From Rhodobacteraceae bacterium D3-12 (GTDB lineage: Bacteria; Pseudomonadota; Alphaproteobacteria; Rhodobacterales; Rhodobacteraceae), in assembly GCA_025916135.1 (NCBI GenBank), contig CP104793.1, positions 3,881,001 to 3,945,000 of the forward strand: a stretch of DNA of 64,000 bases. Reading direction: 5' to 3'. Made by a program: the position numbers and the translations under genes. Of this stretch, positions 8,306 to 16,509 are shown in pieces; positions within the stretch are counted from its first letter, which is position 1, and each line of letters begins with the position of its first letter. The notes beneath the pieces were generated by a model. That model did not search any database. It had not been told where the DNA came from and saw only the letters and a program-made list of their open reading frames with translations.

Positions 8306-8675
8306 CACGTAACAAGCGCGCCTGGCTGCGGTTCCTGTGCGAGGCGAGCAATGACAGCGAACGAGCCAACCTTGAGCCGTGTGCGGCGCCTACAGCGTCT
8401 CTGAGCGCCTCGGAGAGCATGATGCAGACGTATCAGGGGATGGCCGCGAGGAATGACTGAATCGCCGCACCTCACCGGAACCCTATCCTCCTCTGTTTTC
8501 GCTCAGGGCGAAACGACTTCTTGCATCGCAAAACCCAGATAAGGAATGGCGCGACGTTCCGGTGAAAGCCATCGTGCATGATCGTGGGAAGAGCGAAGCC
8601 CTAAAAAAATCTAAACGTGCGCGAAGGGGATCCATTCTGACTCCGCGATGTCCAGGTGCCCTAAAGCTCCTATAC
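8306..8675 (+). repeat. Decayed direct copy of the 1.1-2.0 kb small-ORF region
   Basis: This stretch aligns in the same orientation with 1139-1317 (e.g. GCGCCTGG-TGCG-TTCCTG and GAGGAATG-CT) and then with 1841-2030 (e.g. TTGCATCGCAAAACCC and GCGACGTTCCGGTG-like words). The roughly 520 bases at 1318-1840, which carry the ATGTTTACAT cluster, are absent here. The first ORF is frameshifted. The second is open from about 8457 to TGA 8685-8687 but has no start codon. It is a pseudogenised paralogue of the region near the left end. Confidence 0.7.
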
Positions 8676-8927
8676 CAAATGTGTTGATCATGAGAGCCGC
8701 TCTGTGCCTTTGTGGGTGGCGATTACAGACGAAACATTTTGTCGCGATAGCAGGCGACAGCTTCCGCGTTTTTCTAACGCAAGGTGGTAATCGGTAAGTA
8801 TTCTCGATTTTGGCTGAAAGATTCTTTTGTTCAATTTCAATGGGTTGAAAAATTATTTGAAATCCAAAGCGCATTCCTCGTCGCGAACGCTATAGAGTAA
8901 ATGATTTTGCCAAAAAAGGAGCGCACT

Positions 8928-9244
8928 TTGTCCCCGCCGTATACCCCCAAAACTCTCGCAGAGCGCTGGAGTTGTAGTTCCGAAACCGTCCGTCAGCTCT
9001 GCAAGTCCGGGCGCTGGAAGGCTTTAAAGTTGGCCGTCAATTTCGCATCTCGGCACAAGTAGTAGAGGAATATGAGAAGTGCAGGAATACAGAATTGGCC
9101 GCCTCAACGGCCGTTTCGTCGTCGTCTGGTATGATGAAGCTGGAAACAGACACCGGCATCGTCTTGAGGCGGAAACCCGCGAACGCGCCGAAGCAGAAGG
9201 CCGTGATGTCCTCCTCGCCCAGACCGCCGGAAAGAGTGAACTGA
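8928..9244 (+). pseudogene. Excisionase-like helix-turn-helix gene with an apparent -1 frameshift
   Basis: TTG 8928, with AAAAAAGGA 7 bases upstream, begins (M)SPPYTPKTLAERWSCSSETVRQLCKSG, a small MerR/AlpA-type helix-turn-helix typical of excisionases. In the zero frame the protein ends at TAG 9060-9062 after nonsense. In the -1 frame from 9023 it continues FKVGRQFRISAQVVEEYEKC, exactly the expected wing of this fold, and stays open to TGA 9242-9244, overlapping the integrase start at 9079. One missing T in the TTT at 9023-9025 would explain it, and the site TTTAAAG also fits a -1 slippery heptamer. It probably directs excision together with the integrase. Confidence 0.65.
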
Positions 9245-10062
9245 CCGTGGCAACGATCTGGAAGGCATACAGCGAGACCGTCGTAGGCCGCCCGGTGCAC
9301 GAAAGCATGGAATACACTGGCCGTTCTGTGCTGCCGTGGTTTGGCGCCTTTCGCCCGGATCAGATCAGTGTGCAGGATTGCAAGGCCTACATTGCAGATC
9401 GCCGGAAGGCAGGTATTCAGGATGGCACGATCTGGACCCAGCTCGGCAAGCTGCGGACCTGCTTGAATTGGGCGGAGAAGACTGGGTTGATCGACAGAGC
9501 GCCCTACATCGAACGCCCCAGTAAACCGGCCCCCAAGGAGAGGTATCTGACGCGCCAGGAGATCACACAGCTCCTGGCGGTCGATTGTGCACCGCATACC
9601 AAGCTCGCTATCCGGCTGATGTTGTCTACGGCGGCCAGGGTAACGGCCATATTGGAGCTAACCTGGGATCGGGTGGATTTCGAGCGTCGTCAGATCAACC
9701 TCCGCACTGGCGAAGGGCATAGGAAAGGAAGGGCTATCGTTCCTATGACTGAGAGCCTTCGTGCCGCGCTTCTGGAGGCGCGGAAGGCCGCACTGTCCGA
9801 CTTTGTCGTGGAGTGGGCTGGTGGACCTGTGAAATCCATCAAGAAAGGCTTCAAAGCGGCTGCGGTTGAGGCGGATCTACCTGATGTGTCACCTCATGTG
9901 CTGCGGCACACTGCAGCAGTGCATATGGCTGAGGCAGGCGTCTCGATGGAGGAAATCGCACAGTTTCTCGGCCATTCGGATTCGCGGATCACTGCGTCAG
10001 TCTATGCGCGTTACAGCCCGGAGCACCTCCGTAAAGCCGCCAGCGCGTTGGAGTTCGACTAG
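9079..10062 (+). CDS. Tyrosine recombinase, integrase of the tRNA-Pro island
   Basis: A 327-residue site-specific integrase starting MQEYRIGRLNGRFVVVWYDE. An N-terminal SAM-like core-binding domain (about 55-140) precedes the catalytic domain. The catalytic pattern is visible: the first Arg in STAARVTAILELTW (about 193), Lys/Arg in GRAIVPMT, HVLRHT near residue 275, GHSDSRIT, and the nucleophile Tyr in YARYSPEH near 311. It integrates and excises DNA at a tRNA gene, and its stop lies only 71 bases from the 3' end of tRNA-Pro. It overlaps the excisionase-like frame in a different frame. It appears intact. Confidence 0.95.
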   Translation: MQEYRIGRLNGRFVVVWYDEAGNRHRHRLEAETRERAEAEGRDVLLAQTAGKSELTVATIWKAYSETVVGRPVHESMEYTGRSVLPWFGAFRPDQISVQDCKAYIADRRKAGIQDGTIWTQLGKLRTCLNWAEKTGLIDRAPYIERPSKPAPKERYLTRQEITQLLAVDCAPHTKLAIRLMLSTAARVTAILELTWDRVDFERRQINLRTGEGHRKGRAIVPMTESLRAALLEARKAALSDFVVEWAGGPVKSIKKGFKAAAVEADLPDVSPHVLRHTAAVHMAEAGVSMEEIAQFLGHSDSRITASVYARYSPEHLRKAASALEFD

Positions 10063-10105
10063 GCTCAGGTTCAACGAACCTCGGATCACTGTCTCGCAAA
10101 CAACA

Positions 10106-10130
10106 AAGGCGCCCTAGGGCGCCTTGTTTT
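10106..10130 (+). terminator. Rho-independent terminator after the integrase
   Basis: A perfect palindrome of 20 bases (arms AAGGCGCCCT and AGGGCGCCTT, 10106-10125) is followed by GTTTT. It serves the integrase on the plus strand and may also end tRNA-Pro transcription on the minus strand. Confidence 0.75.
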
Positions 10131-10132
10131 AT

Positions 10133-10209
10133 TGGTCGGAGTGAGAGGATTCGAACCTCCGGCCCCTGCCTCCCGAAGACAGTGCTCTACCAGGCTGAGC
10201 TACACTCCG
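10133..10209 (-). tRNA. tRNA-Pro (anticodon CGG)
   Basis: The reverse strand reads CGGAGTGTAGCTCAGCCTGG at the 5' end, an anticodon loop TTCGGGA between CTGTC and GGCAG arms (anticodon CGG, proline), a TTCGAAT T-loop, and a matching CACTCCG acceptor strand. The discriminator A and CCA are encoded (10133-10136). It is 77 nt including CCA. Its 3' end faces the integrase, so it is the probable attachment site of the island. Confidence 0.95.
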
Positions 10210-10292
10210 ACCGTGAGGATGCGAATTACAGAAGCACGCCCGTTTTGGCAAGAGGTCGGTGCAGGGATAATTGGTCGCGCCGTCTCGGCACT

Positions 10293-10643
10293 CTAAGCCC
10301 CACCATGCACGGCTCGGCTGTCTTGCGGCGCGCCCGCCCTGTCCTCCAGACCATAATCGCGCATCACCCCGGCCACGCGCAGGCGATAGTCGGCAAACAC
10401 CCCGCCGCGCCCCTTGCTTTGGGCGCCCCGGTGCTTGACGCGGTTACGCCATGCCGCAACGCTCTCCTCGTCGCGGAAAAACGACAGCGACAGCATCTTG
10501 CCGGGCGCGCTCAAACTCTCGAACCGCTCGACCGAGATAAAGCCGTCATGCGCTTCCAGATCCGCTTTTAGCGCCGCGGCGATGCCGAGGTATGCCTCTC
10601 GCTGCCCCTCCGCTGGCCAAACTTCGAAAATCACCGCGATCAT
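10293..10643 (-). CDS. Antibiotic biosynthesis monooxygenase (ABM)-fold protein
   Basis: A 116-residue protein starting [19 protein letters not shown]. The pattern of a short beta strand, helix and the strand [13 protein letters not shown], then [19 protein letters not shown], is the dimeric ferredoxin-like ABM/EthD-type fold. These proteins bind small hydrophobic or haem-like substrates, and many are cofactor-free oxygenases. Its ATG overlaps the stop of the NIPSNAP gene (ATGA at 10640-10643), so the two form an operon. The substrate is unknown. Confidence 0.8.
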   Translation of the reverse strand: MIAVIFEVWPAEGQREAYLGIAAALKADLEAHDGFISVERFESLSAPGKMLSLSFFRDEESVAAWRNRVKHRGAQSKGRGGVFADYRLRVAGVMRDYGLEDRAGAPQDSRAVHGGA

Positions 10644-10966
10644 GCTGTCGCCCTCCCATGTGGTGCCGACGCAAGCTTTAAGAACGTGCGATCCTCGCGC
10701 AAGATAAACCTTTTTTTCTGAGCAAAAGCATAGTTCTCGCGGCCCAACGGGTCATCAGCCAACCGCGCCCGATACTCTTCGTATGCCGCCAGCGAAAGCA
10801 GCGAATAGACGCCATAAGCCAGCGTGCTTGACCCTTCATGCGGCGCAAAATAGCCGATCAAATCCGCACCACAACGCGGGATCGCTTGCCCCCAGTTGCG
10901 GGCATATTGCTCAAAATTTTCACGCTGCACGGGGTCGATGTGATAGCGGATGAAACAGGTAATCAT
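10640..10966 (-). CDS. NIPSNAP-family protein
   Basis: A 108-residue protein with start ATG at 10966 ([25 protein letters not shown]). AAAGGA lies about 8 bases upstream, so the longer upstream frame is rejected. The strand CFIRYHIDP, the segment [16 protein letters not shown] and a C-terminal FLKLA strand fit the dimeric alpha-beta-barrel NIPSNAP fold. It forms an operon with the ABM-type gene and is transcribed divergently from the ArsR-type regulator at 11084, which probably controls it. No reaction can be assigned. Confidence 0.8.
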   Translation of the reverse strand: MITCFIRYHIDPVQRENFEQYARNWGQAIPRCGADLIGYFAPHEGSSTLAYGVYSLLSLAAYEEYRARLADDPLGRENYAFAQKKRFILREDRTFLKLASAPHGRATA

Positions 10967-11083
10967 TTTGGCCGTCCTTTCATTGTTTAGACCATATTGA
11001 CACATCGTCGCACGCCCATGCTTTGGCCCGGACCAAAGCATCTCCGCTTGACGCCGCGTGCCGCGCACACCACGCTGATCAAT

Positions 11084-11776
11084 ATGAAAACCCAGATGAA
11101 AGAAGGCCCGGATATTTCGCGCATAGGTGCCATGCTGGGCGATCCGGCCCGCGCCAATATCCTCATGGCGCTGTTTCAGGGCAAAGCACTGGCCGCAGGC
11201 GAATTGGCGCTAGAAGCGGGAATCACCCCTGCCACCGCATCTGGCCACCTGAAACAGCTTGCTCAAACCGGCCTTGTCACCCTGCGCAGTCAGGGGCGTC
11301 ACCGGTATTATCAACTCGCCGGAGAAGAGGTCGCCCACGCGCTCGATGCCCTCATGGGCCTCGCCGCTGCAAGCGGCCACATGCGCACCCGCACCGGTCC
11401 GCGCGACCCGGCCTTGCGGGCGGCGCGCGTCTGTTACGATCACCTTGCTGGAACAGCGGGCGTGCGGATATTTGACAGCCTCGCCATGCGCGGCTTCCTC
11501 GAACTGGGCGGCCCTGACATGCGCCTCAACGACGCGGGGCTTGATTGGGCGACCGGCTTTGGCCTCGATATGACGGCCCTGACGAGCGCCCGCCGCCCGC
11601 TCTGTCGCCTTTGCCTTGACTGGAGCGAGCGGCGCAGCCATCTCGCCGGTGGACTTGGCGCAGCGATCTATTCACAGCTTACCACCAACGGCTGGGCCCG
11701 ACGCGAGAAAGACAGCCGCGCCGTCTCCTTCCTACCCTCTGGCCGCGCCGCGTTTGAACAGGCCTTCCCGATCTAA
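11084..11776 (+). CDS. ArsR-type winged-helix transcriptional regulator
   Basis: About 230 residues starting [30 protein letters not shown], a typical ArsR/SmtB opening. The recognition helix region is [32 protein letters not shown] (about 45-80). A long C-terminal domain with [17 protein letters not shown] and later [16 protein letters not shown] replaces the short end of classical ArsR proteins. It is seen in larger Rhodobacteraceae members of the family. The start at 11084 is chosen because family members begin there; the frame extends upstream to 10997. It lies divergent from the NIPSNAP/ABM pair, its likely target. Confidence 0.85.
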   Translation: MKTQMKEGPDISRIGAMLGDPARANILMALFQGKALAAGELALEAGITPATASGHLKQLAQTGLVTLRSQGRHRYYQLAGEEVAHALDALMGLAAASGHMRTRTGPRDPALRAARVCYDHLAGTAGVRIFDSLAMRGFLELGGPDMRLNDAGLDWATGFGLDMTALTSARRPLCRLCLDWSERRSHLAGGLGAAIYSQLTTNGWARREKDSRAVSFLPSGRAAFEQAFPI

Positions 11777-11805
11777 ACAGCGCCGCCTCGCCGCCCTCCC
11801 GCCGC

Positions 11806-13851
11806 TCAGATATCCTTGAGCAGGCGCAGCGCATCATAAATCGCCGCATGGGTGTTGCGCGCGCTCACCGCGTCGCCGATCCGGTAAAGTGCAAACTGCC
11901 CGTCTGGATTGCGCACAACCTCTTGTACCTGCCCGTCGATCAAGGCGTCGTAATCGACCTCACCAAGGTTCCGGCTCGCGGGTTTCAACTCGAAATAGAG
12001 ATCATCGAGCGGCATCGTGCCATAGTTCACCACCACCTGATCATACTCAACCTCGCGCCGCAGATCGCTGTAATCCGTTCCGATCTCTGCGATCAACTTG
12101 TTGCCCGCGCGGCGCACACCCAGCAGGCGTTTGGTCACACTAAACGTCACATCCCGCGCCTGAAGCTCTCGCATATAGGGCACAAGGTTCATTGCCATAA
12201 TGTCCGGTGCGAACATTCGGTCGGGCGTCATCACCTCAACCTTCGCTCCCGCCTGCGCTGCAACTTCGGCGGCCATCAACGCCGGATGATCGCCGCTTTC
12301 GTCATAGATCAGAACATGCTCTGCCGGTTTCACATCCCCCGCGATTATATCCCACGCGCTGATGACATGCGCGGCCTCTTTGCCGCTCTCAAACAGCTCA
12401 AGGTTGGGCAAGCCACCGGTTGCCACGATCACCTCGTCGGGGGCCAGCGCACGCACGTCCTCGACCTCGGCAAACGTGTTGAAATGAAACACCACATCGC
12501 GCGCCGCACATTGCGCCATTCGCCAATCGATGATGCTGATCATCTCGCGCCGTCGCGGGTTTTGCGCACATAGGCGCAATTGCCCGCCGGGGTCGGGCTG
12601 AGCCTCGAACACGGTCACATCGTGACCGCGCTCTGCGGCCACCCGCGCCGCTTCCAACCCGCCCGGACCGGCACCGACAATCACCACCTTTTTCTTCGCT
12701 TTGGCCGGTTCAATCTCGTGCGGCATTCTCAATTCGCGCCCCGTGGCGGCGTTATGCATACACAGCGCATCACCCGCCTGATAAATCCGGTCCAGACAAT
12801 AGGTCGCGCCGACACAGGGGCGGATGTCCTCCTCGCGCCCCTCGATGATCTTTTTCACGATATGGGGATCGGCCATATGCGCCCGCGTCATCCCCACCAT
12901 GTCTAACAACCCGGCTTGAACCGCATGGCGCGCGGTCGCCACATCGGGAATTTTGGCGGCGTGAAAGGTCGGCATGCCGGTGGCTTTCCTGACCTCTCCG
13001 GCGAAATCCAGATGCGGCGCGTTCTTCATCCCCTGCACAGGGATCACATCTGTCATCGCCGGGTCGGTGTGAATGCGCCCGCGAATGACATTGAGGAAAT
13101 CAAGCTGCCCGCTTGCCGCCAGCAGCTTGGAAATCGCGATCCCTTCCTCGGCGTTGATCCCGCCCGGCGCATCCTCATCCGCGGTGTAGCGGAAGCCGAT
13201 GATGAAATCGTCGCCCACCCGCTCCCTGATCGCGCTCAACACTTTCAGCGGCATTGCCATACGCTGCTCAAGGCTCTGCCCGCCATATGGCCCATCCAGA
13301 TCATTGGTCAAAGGCGACCAGAATTGATCGAGCAGGTGGCCGTACACCTGCAACTCGATCCCATCCATGCCGCCTTCTTTCATCCGCTCTGTCGCATCGG
13401 CAAAATCGCTGATGATGCGCTCGATATCCCAATCCTCGGCCAACTTCGGAAACGCCCGATGCGCCGGTTCGCGGTGCTTTGACGAACTTAGCGACGGCAG
13501 CCAATCACCCTTGTTCCACCCCGTTCGCCGCCCCAAATGGGTCAACTGGATCATCGCCGCACAGCCATGCTCATGCAGCGCATCGGTCATCCTGCGCACC
13601 CATGGCACCACCTCGTCTTTATAGGCGAGGATATTGTTGAACACCGGCGGGCTGTCTTTGCTCACCGCCGCCGATCCCGCAGTCATGGCAAGGGCAACAC
13701 CCGCTTTCGCACGCTCCTCGTGATAGGCGCGATAGCGGTCTTTGGGCATGCCATCTTCGGGATAGGCCGGTTCATGGCTTGTCGTCATGATCCGGTTTTT
13801 CAACGTCAGATGCTTTAACTGATAGGGCTGCAACAGCGGGTCTTTTGACAT
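11806..13851 (-). CDS. DgcA-like NADH:flavin oxidoreductase, probable N-methyl-amine demethylase
   Basis: A 681-residue fusion protein. Residues 1-340 form an Old Yellow Enzyme TIM barrel with bound FMN (LKNRIMTTSHEP, HGCAAMIQLTHLGRR). Then comes an Fe-S segment, CVGATYCLDRIYQAGDALC. Residues 385-681 form the FAD/NAD part (VVIVGAGPGGLEAARVAAERGHDVTVFE; C-terminal YRIGDAVSARNTHAAIYDAL). The layout matches trimethylamine dehydrogenase/2,4-dienoyl-CoA reductase, and the details fit the dimethylglycine or N-methylproline demethylases (DgcA type). The usual CxxC start of the cluster reads CVGA here: one Cys is Ala, as I recall in DgcA proteins. It shares a strand with the mttB-like gene 60 bases upstream. 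Confidence 0.85.
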   Translation of the reverse strand: MSKDPLLQPYQLKHLTLKNRIMTTSHEPAYPEDGMPKDRYRAYHEERAKAGVALAMTAGSAAVSKDSPPVFNNILAYKDEVVPWVRRMTDALHEHGCAAMIQLTHLGRRTGWNKGDWLPSLSSSKHREPAHRAFPKLAEDWDIERIISDFADATERMKEGGMDGIELQVYGHLLDQFWSPLTNDLDGPYGGQSLEQRMAMPLKVLSAIRERVGDDFIIGFRYTADEDAPGGINAEEGIAISKLLAASGQLDFLNVIRGRIHTDPAMTDVIPVQGMKNAPHLDFAGEVRKATGMPTFHAAKIPDVATARHAVQAGLLDMVGMTRAHMADPHIVKKIIEGREEDIRPCVGATYCLDRIYQAGDALCMHNAATGRELRMPHEIEPAKAKKKVVIVGAGPGGLEAARVAAERGHDVTVFEAQPDPGGQLRLCAQNPRRREMISIIDWRMAQCAARDVVFHFNTFAEVEDVRALAPDEVIVATGGLPNLELFESGKEAAHVISAWDIIAGDVKPAEHVLIYDESGDHPALMAAEVAAQAGAKVEVMTPDRMFAPDIMAMNLVPYMRELQARDVTFSVTKRLLGVRRAGNKLIAEIGTDYSDLRREVEYDQVVVNYGTMPLDDLYFELKPASRNLGEVDYDALIDGQVQEVVRNPDGQFALYRIGDAVSARNTHAAIYDALRLLKDI

Positions 13852-13911
13852 TTTCGGGCCCTATTCTACACTTTTCCAATGGGTTACGCGGGCGATCTGC
13901 CCGCCGTCGTC

Positions 13912-15471
13912 TCAATGCCACATGTCTGGCGTGGCATCCTTTTTCTCATCCATGAACGCACGCAACGCGGCATCAATTGCCGGGTCAATCGCCGGCGCCT
14001 CATAGCGTTCCAATGTTGTGGTCCAACGCTGATAGGCCCGTGTCGCCATGTCCACCTTGCCGTCCTCGGCCCAGGTCTCCCAAGTGCGATTGTCATCAAG
14101 GGCGCTGTCCCAATAGGCGGTCTGATAATGGCGCAAAGTGTGCTGGCAGCCAAACATATGCTCCCCCGGCCCACCCTCGGCCAACGCGTCAAAGCCCAGC
14201 GTTTCCTCGCTCACCTCCATGCCCTGAAGATAGGAATGCAGCGCGCCCAGAAGATCGCAATCCATCACCAGCTTCTCATAGGACATGCTCAGCAAGCCAT
14301 CCAAATAGCCCGCCGCATGCATGATGAAATTCGCTCCCGACTGCACGGCGCTCATCATCGACATCATGCTCTGCTGCATCGCCTGCCCATCGGGCAGCTT
14401 CGATGTGGTGAAGTTTCCGGCACAGCGCAGCGGCAGCTTATAGCGCCGCGCAAACTGTCCCATGGCAAGGCTCGCCACCGCCGGTTCCGGCGTGCCAAAC
14501 GTGGGCGATCCCGAGCGCATCGCCATCGAGTTCATGAAACTCGCGATGACAGCAGGCGCGCCGGGCCGTTCCAACTGGGTGATCGCTGCGCTGACCAGCG
14601 TCTCAGCGAGGTTCTGTGCCACCTGCCCCGCCATGGTCAGCGGCGCAACCGCCCCTCCCAGCAAAAATGGCAAGTGGATAGATCCCTGCCCCGCCCGCGC
14701 ATAGGCGCGAATGCCGCGACTGGTCACCCCGTCAATCACCATTGGCGAGGTGGTATTGAAATTGCCCATGATGACACAATGCCGATCAACGAAATCCGCA
14801 CCAAACAGAATGCGGCACATCTCGATCGAATCCTCCGCCCGCTCTGGCGCGGTGATCGACCCAAGAAAAGGCCGGTCGGAATAGCGGATATGGGCATACA
14901 CCATATCAAGATGGCGCTTGTTCACCGGAATGTCTGTCGGCTCGCAAATCGTGCCACCCGAATGATGCAACCAAGGCGAGGATTGCGACAGCTTCACCAA
15001 CTGCTCGAAATCACTCAGCGTCGCATACCTGCGCTCGCCATATCGGTCGAGCATGAAGGGGCTGCCGTATGAGGGCAGAAAAACGGTGGCATCGGTGCCG
15101 ATCTCGATGTTGTTGGCCGGGTTCCGGGCGCATTGGGTAAACCGCTCTGGCGCGGTCTTGAGGATCTCGCGCGCCAAGCCCGGCTCGAACCGCAAGCGCC
15201 ATGTGGCACCGGCTGTGGCCTCGACCTTCACGCCGCGCTCGCGGAAAAGCTCGACCACTTCGGGGTCGTCTCGAAATTCGATGCCGATCTCTTCCATGAT
15301 CCGCTCTGACGTGGTCTCGATCATGTCCATCTGGGTGTCGTCGAGAATCTCGTAAGGGCGCATCTTGCGGGTGATGTAAGGCACTTCCAAATGCGGGTTC
15401 TGCCCGGCTTCGCCGCTGCGTTGCTGCCCCGCGCCGCGCTTGCGCCGCCGCCGTTCTGTAAGAGCTGCCAT
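13912..15471 (-). CDS. MttB-superfamily methyltransferase (non-pyrrolysine)
   Basis: A 519-residue protein, with start ATG at 15471 chosen because GGAGG lies 8 bases upstream. The early segment MRPYEILDDTQMDMIETTSERIMEEIGIEF and the C-terminal GCQHTLRHYQTAYW are typical of the trimethylamine/glycine-betaine methyltransferase family. The frame contains no in-frame amber codon, so it is a non-pyrrolysine member, which in other bacteria demethylate quaternary amines such as glycine betaine or proline betaine. A cognate corrinoid protein and methylcobamide:THF methyltransferase are not in the window. It is probably co-transcribed with the DgcA-like gene, and divergent from a TetR regulator. Confidence 0.88.
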   Translation of the reverse strand: MAALTERRRRKRGAGQQRSGEAGQNPHLEVPYITRKMRPYEILDDTQMDMIETTSERIMEEIGIEFRDDPEVVELFRERGVKVEATAGATWRLRFEPGLAREILKTAPERFTQCARNPANNIEIGTDATVFLPSYGSPFMLDRYGERRYATLSDFEQLVKLSQSSPWLHHSGGTICEPTDIPVNKRHLDMVYAHIRYSDRPFLGSITAPERAEDSIEMCRILFGADFVDRHCVIMGNFNTTSPMVIDGVTSRGIRAYARAGQGSIHLPFLLGGAVAPLTMAGQVAQNLAETLVSAAITQLERPGAPAVIASFMNSMAMRSGSPTFGTPEPAVASLAMGQFARRYKLPLRCAGNFTTSKLPDGQAMQQSMMSMMSAVQSGANFIMHAAGYLDGLLSMSYEKLVMDCDLLGALHSYLQGMEVSEETLGFDALAEGGPGEHMFGCQHTLRHYQTAYWDSALDDNRTWETWAEDGKVDMATRAYQRWTTTLERYEAPAIDPAIDAALRAFMDEKKDATPDMWH

Positions 15472-15523
15472 CCCGGTTGCCTCCCTGATGCTTGATCGCA
15501 TAGGGAAATCTCAACTCGAACTC

Positions 15524-15535
15524 GACACATGTGTC
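15524..15535. promoter_or_regulatory. Palindrome in the mttB/TetR divergent promoter
   Basis: GACACATGTGTC is a perfect 12-base palindrome lying midway between the starts at 15471 and 15579. It overlaps a TTGACA-like -35 on the minus strand. It is the natural candidate operator for the TetR regulator. Confidence 0.5.
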
Positions 15536-15578
15536 AAGAATATTGTATTCCCATGTCATGACGGTTTAAGATCATCCC

Positions 15579-16208
15579 ATGAATACACATCTCCCTCCCC
15601 GCAAAGACGACACCGAAGGTCTTTGGCTCTCTGCGGCCTATGATCTGCTCACTGAAAAGGGCGTTGAAGCGGTCAAAATCATGCCGCTCGCCAAACGGCT
15701 CGGCCTCGCGCGCACGGGGTTTTACTGGCACTTTCGCGACCGCGATGCGCTGCTCGAAGCAATGATTAAACATTGGGAAGAGAAAAACACCGGCAACCTC
15801 GTCTCGCGGTGCGAGGCATATGCGCAGAACATATCCGAGGCGATGTTCAACCTGTTTGACTGCTGGCTCGATCCGACCCTGTTTGACGCGCCGCTCGACC
15901 TTGCTATCCGCAACTGGGCCCGCAACGACCCATCACTACAAAGCCGGTTGGATGCGGCGGACACCCGGCGTCTAGCCGCGGTGCAATCCATGTTCGCCCG
16001 TTTCGGCTATGCGCCCGCGGATGCCAAAGTGCGCGCAATGACGGTGCTCTATACACAGATCGGCTATATCTCGATGCGCGTCACCGAAGACCCTGCCACG
16101 CGCCTCTCACACATGCCGGCTTATGTCGCGGTTTATACGGGCCACGCCCCTGACCCGTCGGATATCGAGCGTTTTCGCGCGCGCCACATCAAACCCGTGA
16201 CGCCTTAG
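15579..16208 (+). CDS. TetR/AcrR-family regulator
   Basis: A 209-residue protein. Residues 15-60 form the TetR helix-turn-helix: LWLSAAYDLLTEKGVEAVKI, then LAKRLGLARTGFYWHFRDRDALLEAM, where FYWHF is the signature of the recognition helix. The C-terminal 140 residues are the ligand-binding and dimer domain. ATG 15579 is used. It is divergent from the mttB-like/dgcA-like operon across 107 bases containing a 12-base palindrome. A role as the amine-responsive repressor of that operon is likely but inferred. Confidence 0.88.
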   Translation: MNTHLPPRKDDTEGLWLSAAYDLLTEKGVEAVKIMPLAKRLGLARTGFYWHFRDRDALLEAMIKHWEEKNTGNLVSRCEAYAQNISEAMFNLFDCWLDPTLFDAPLDLAIRNWARNDPSLQSRLDAADTRRLAAVQSMFARFGYAPADAKVRAMTVLYTQIGYISMRVTEDPATRLSHMPAYVAVYTGHAPDPSDIERFRARHIKPVTP

Positions 16209-16210
16209 CG

Positions 16211-16257
16211 GTTGCGCCGCCTATCGGCGTCGCCGGGGGGGCCTCGCTTCGCTCGGC
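16211..16257. repeat. Dispersed intergenic GC-rich repeat, copy 1
   Basis: The element contains GCGCCGCCTATCGGCGTCGC, then a G-run and CCTCGCTTCGCTCGGC. Two internal hairpins are possible (GCCGCCT-CGGCG and CCGAGC-GCTCGG types). Near-identical copies are at 28261-28306 and, broken up, at 44412-44510. The remaining gap up to 16510 holds no recognised gene. Confidence 0.7.
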
Positions 16258-16509
16258 GCCCCGAAACGCGAGGGATCGCTCCACATTTGCAAGTGTTGGG
16301 ATCGTGCGGAGCGGTTGCTTTTGAGTATTTTTGGCAAGATGAAAGCTTGAAGCAGAGCTTCGATCGAACGCGTTTCTTTCTTGGCAACAATCCTCATTCC
16401 GCAGCTTCAAAGAGCGCGACAAGCATCCTTTCCAGCGCAGGGTGGGTGGGCATAGAGTATGGCTCGCCCCAAACGCGCGGTGTCGTGGGAGCGCTGGAAA
16501 GGATGCGGC

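Noticed and set aside
1-9000. Second attachment-site copy of the tRNA-Pro 3' end
   Set aside because: A scan by eye for the GATTCGAAC-type T-arm sequence found no match outside the tRNA itself.
13879-15072. 397-residue plus-strand frame opposite the mttB-like gene
   Set aside because: It overlaps a convincing methyltransferase gene and reads as Arg/His-rich nonsense.
13912-15471. Pyrrolysine-containing MttB
   Set aside because: No in-frame TAG occurs before the natural end, so it is a non-pyrrolysine family member.
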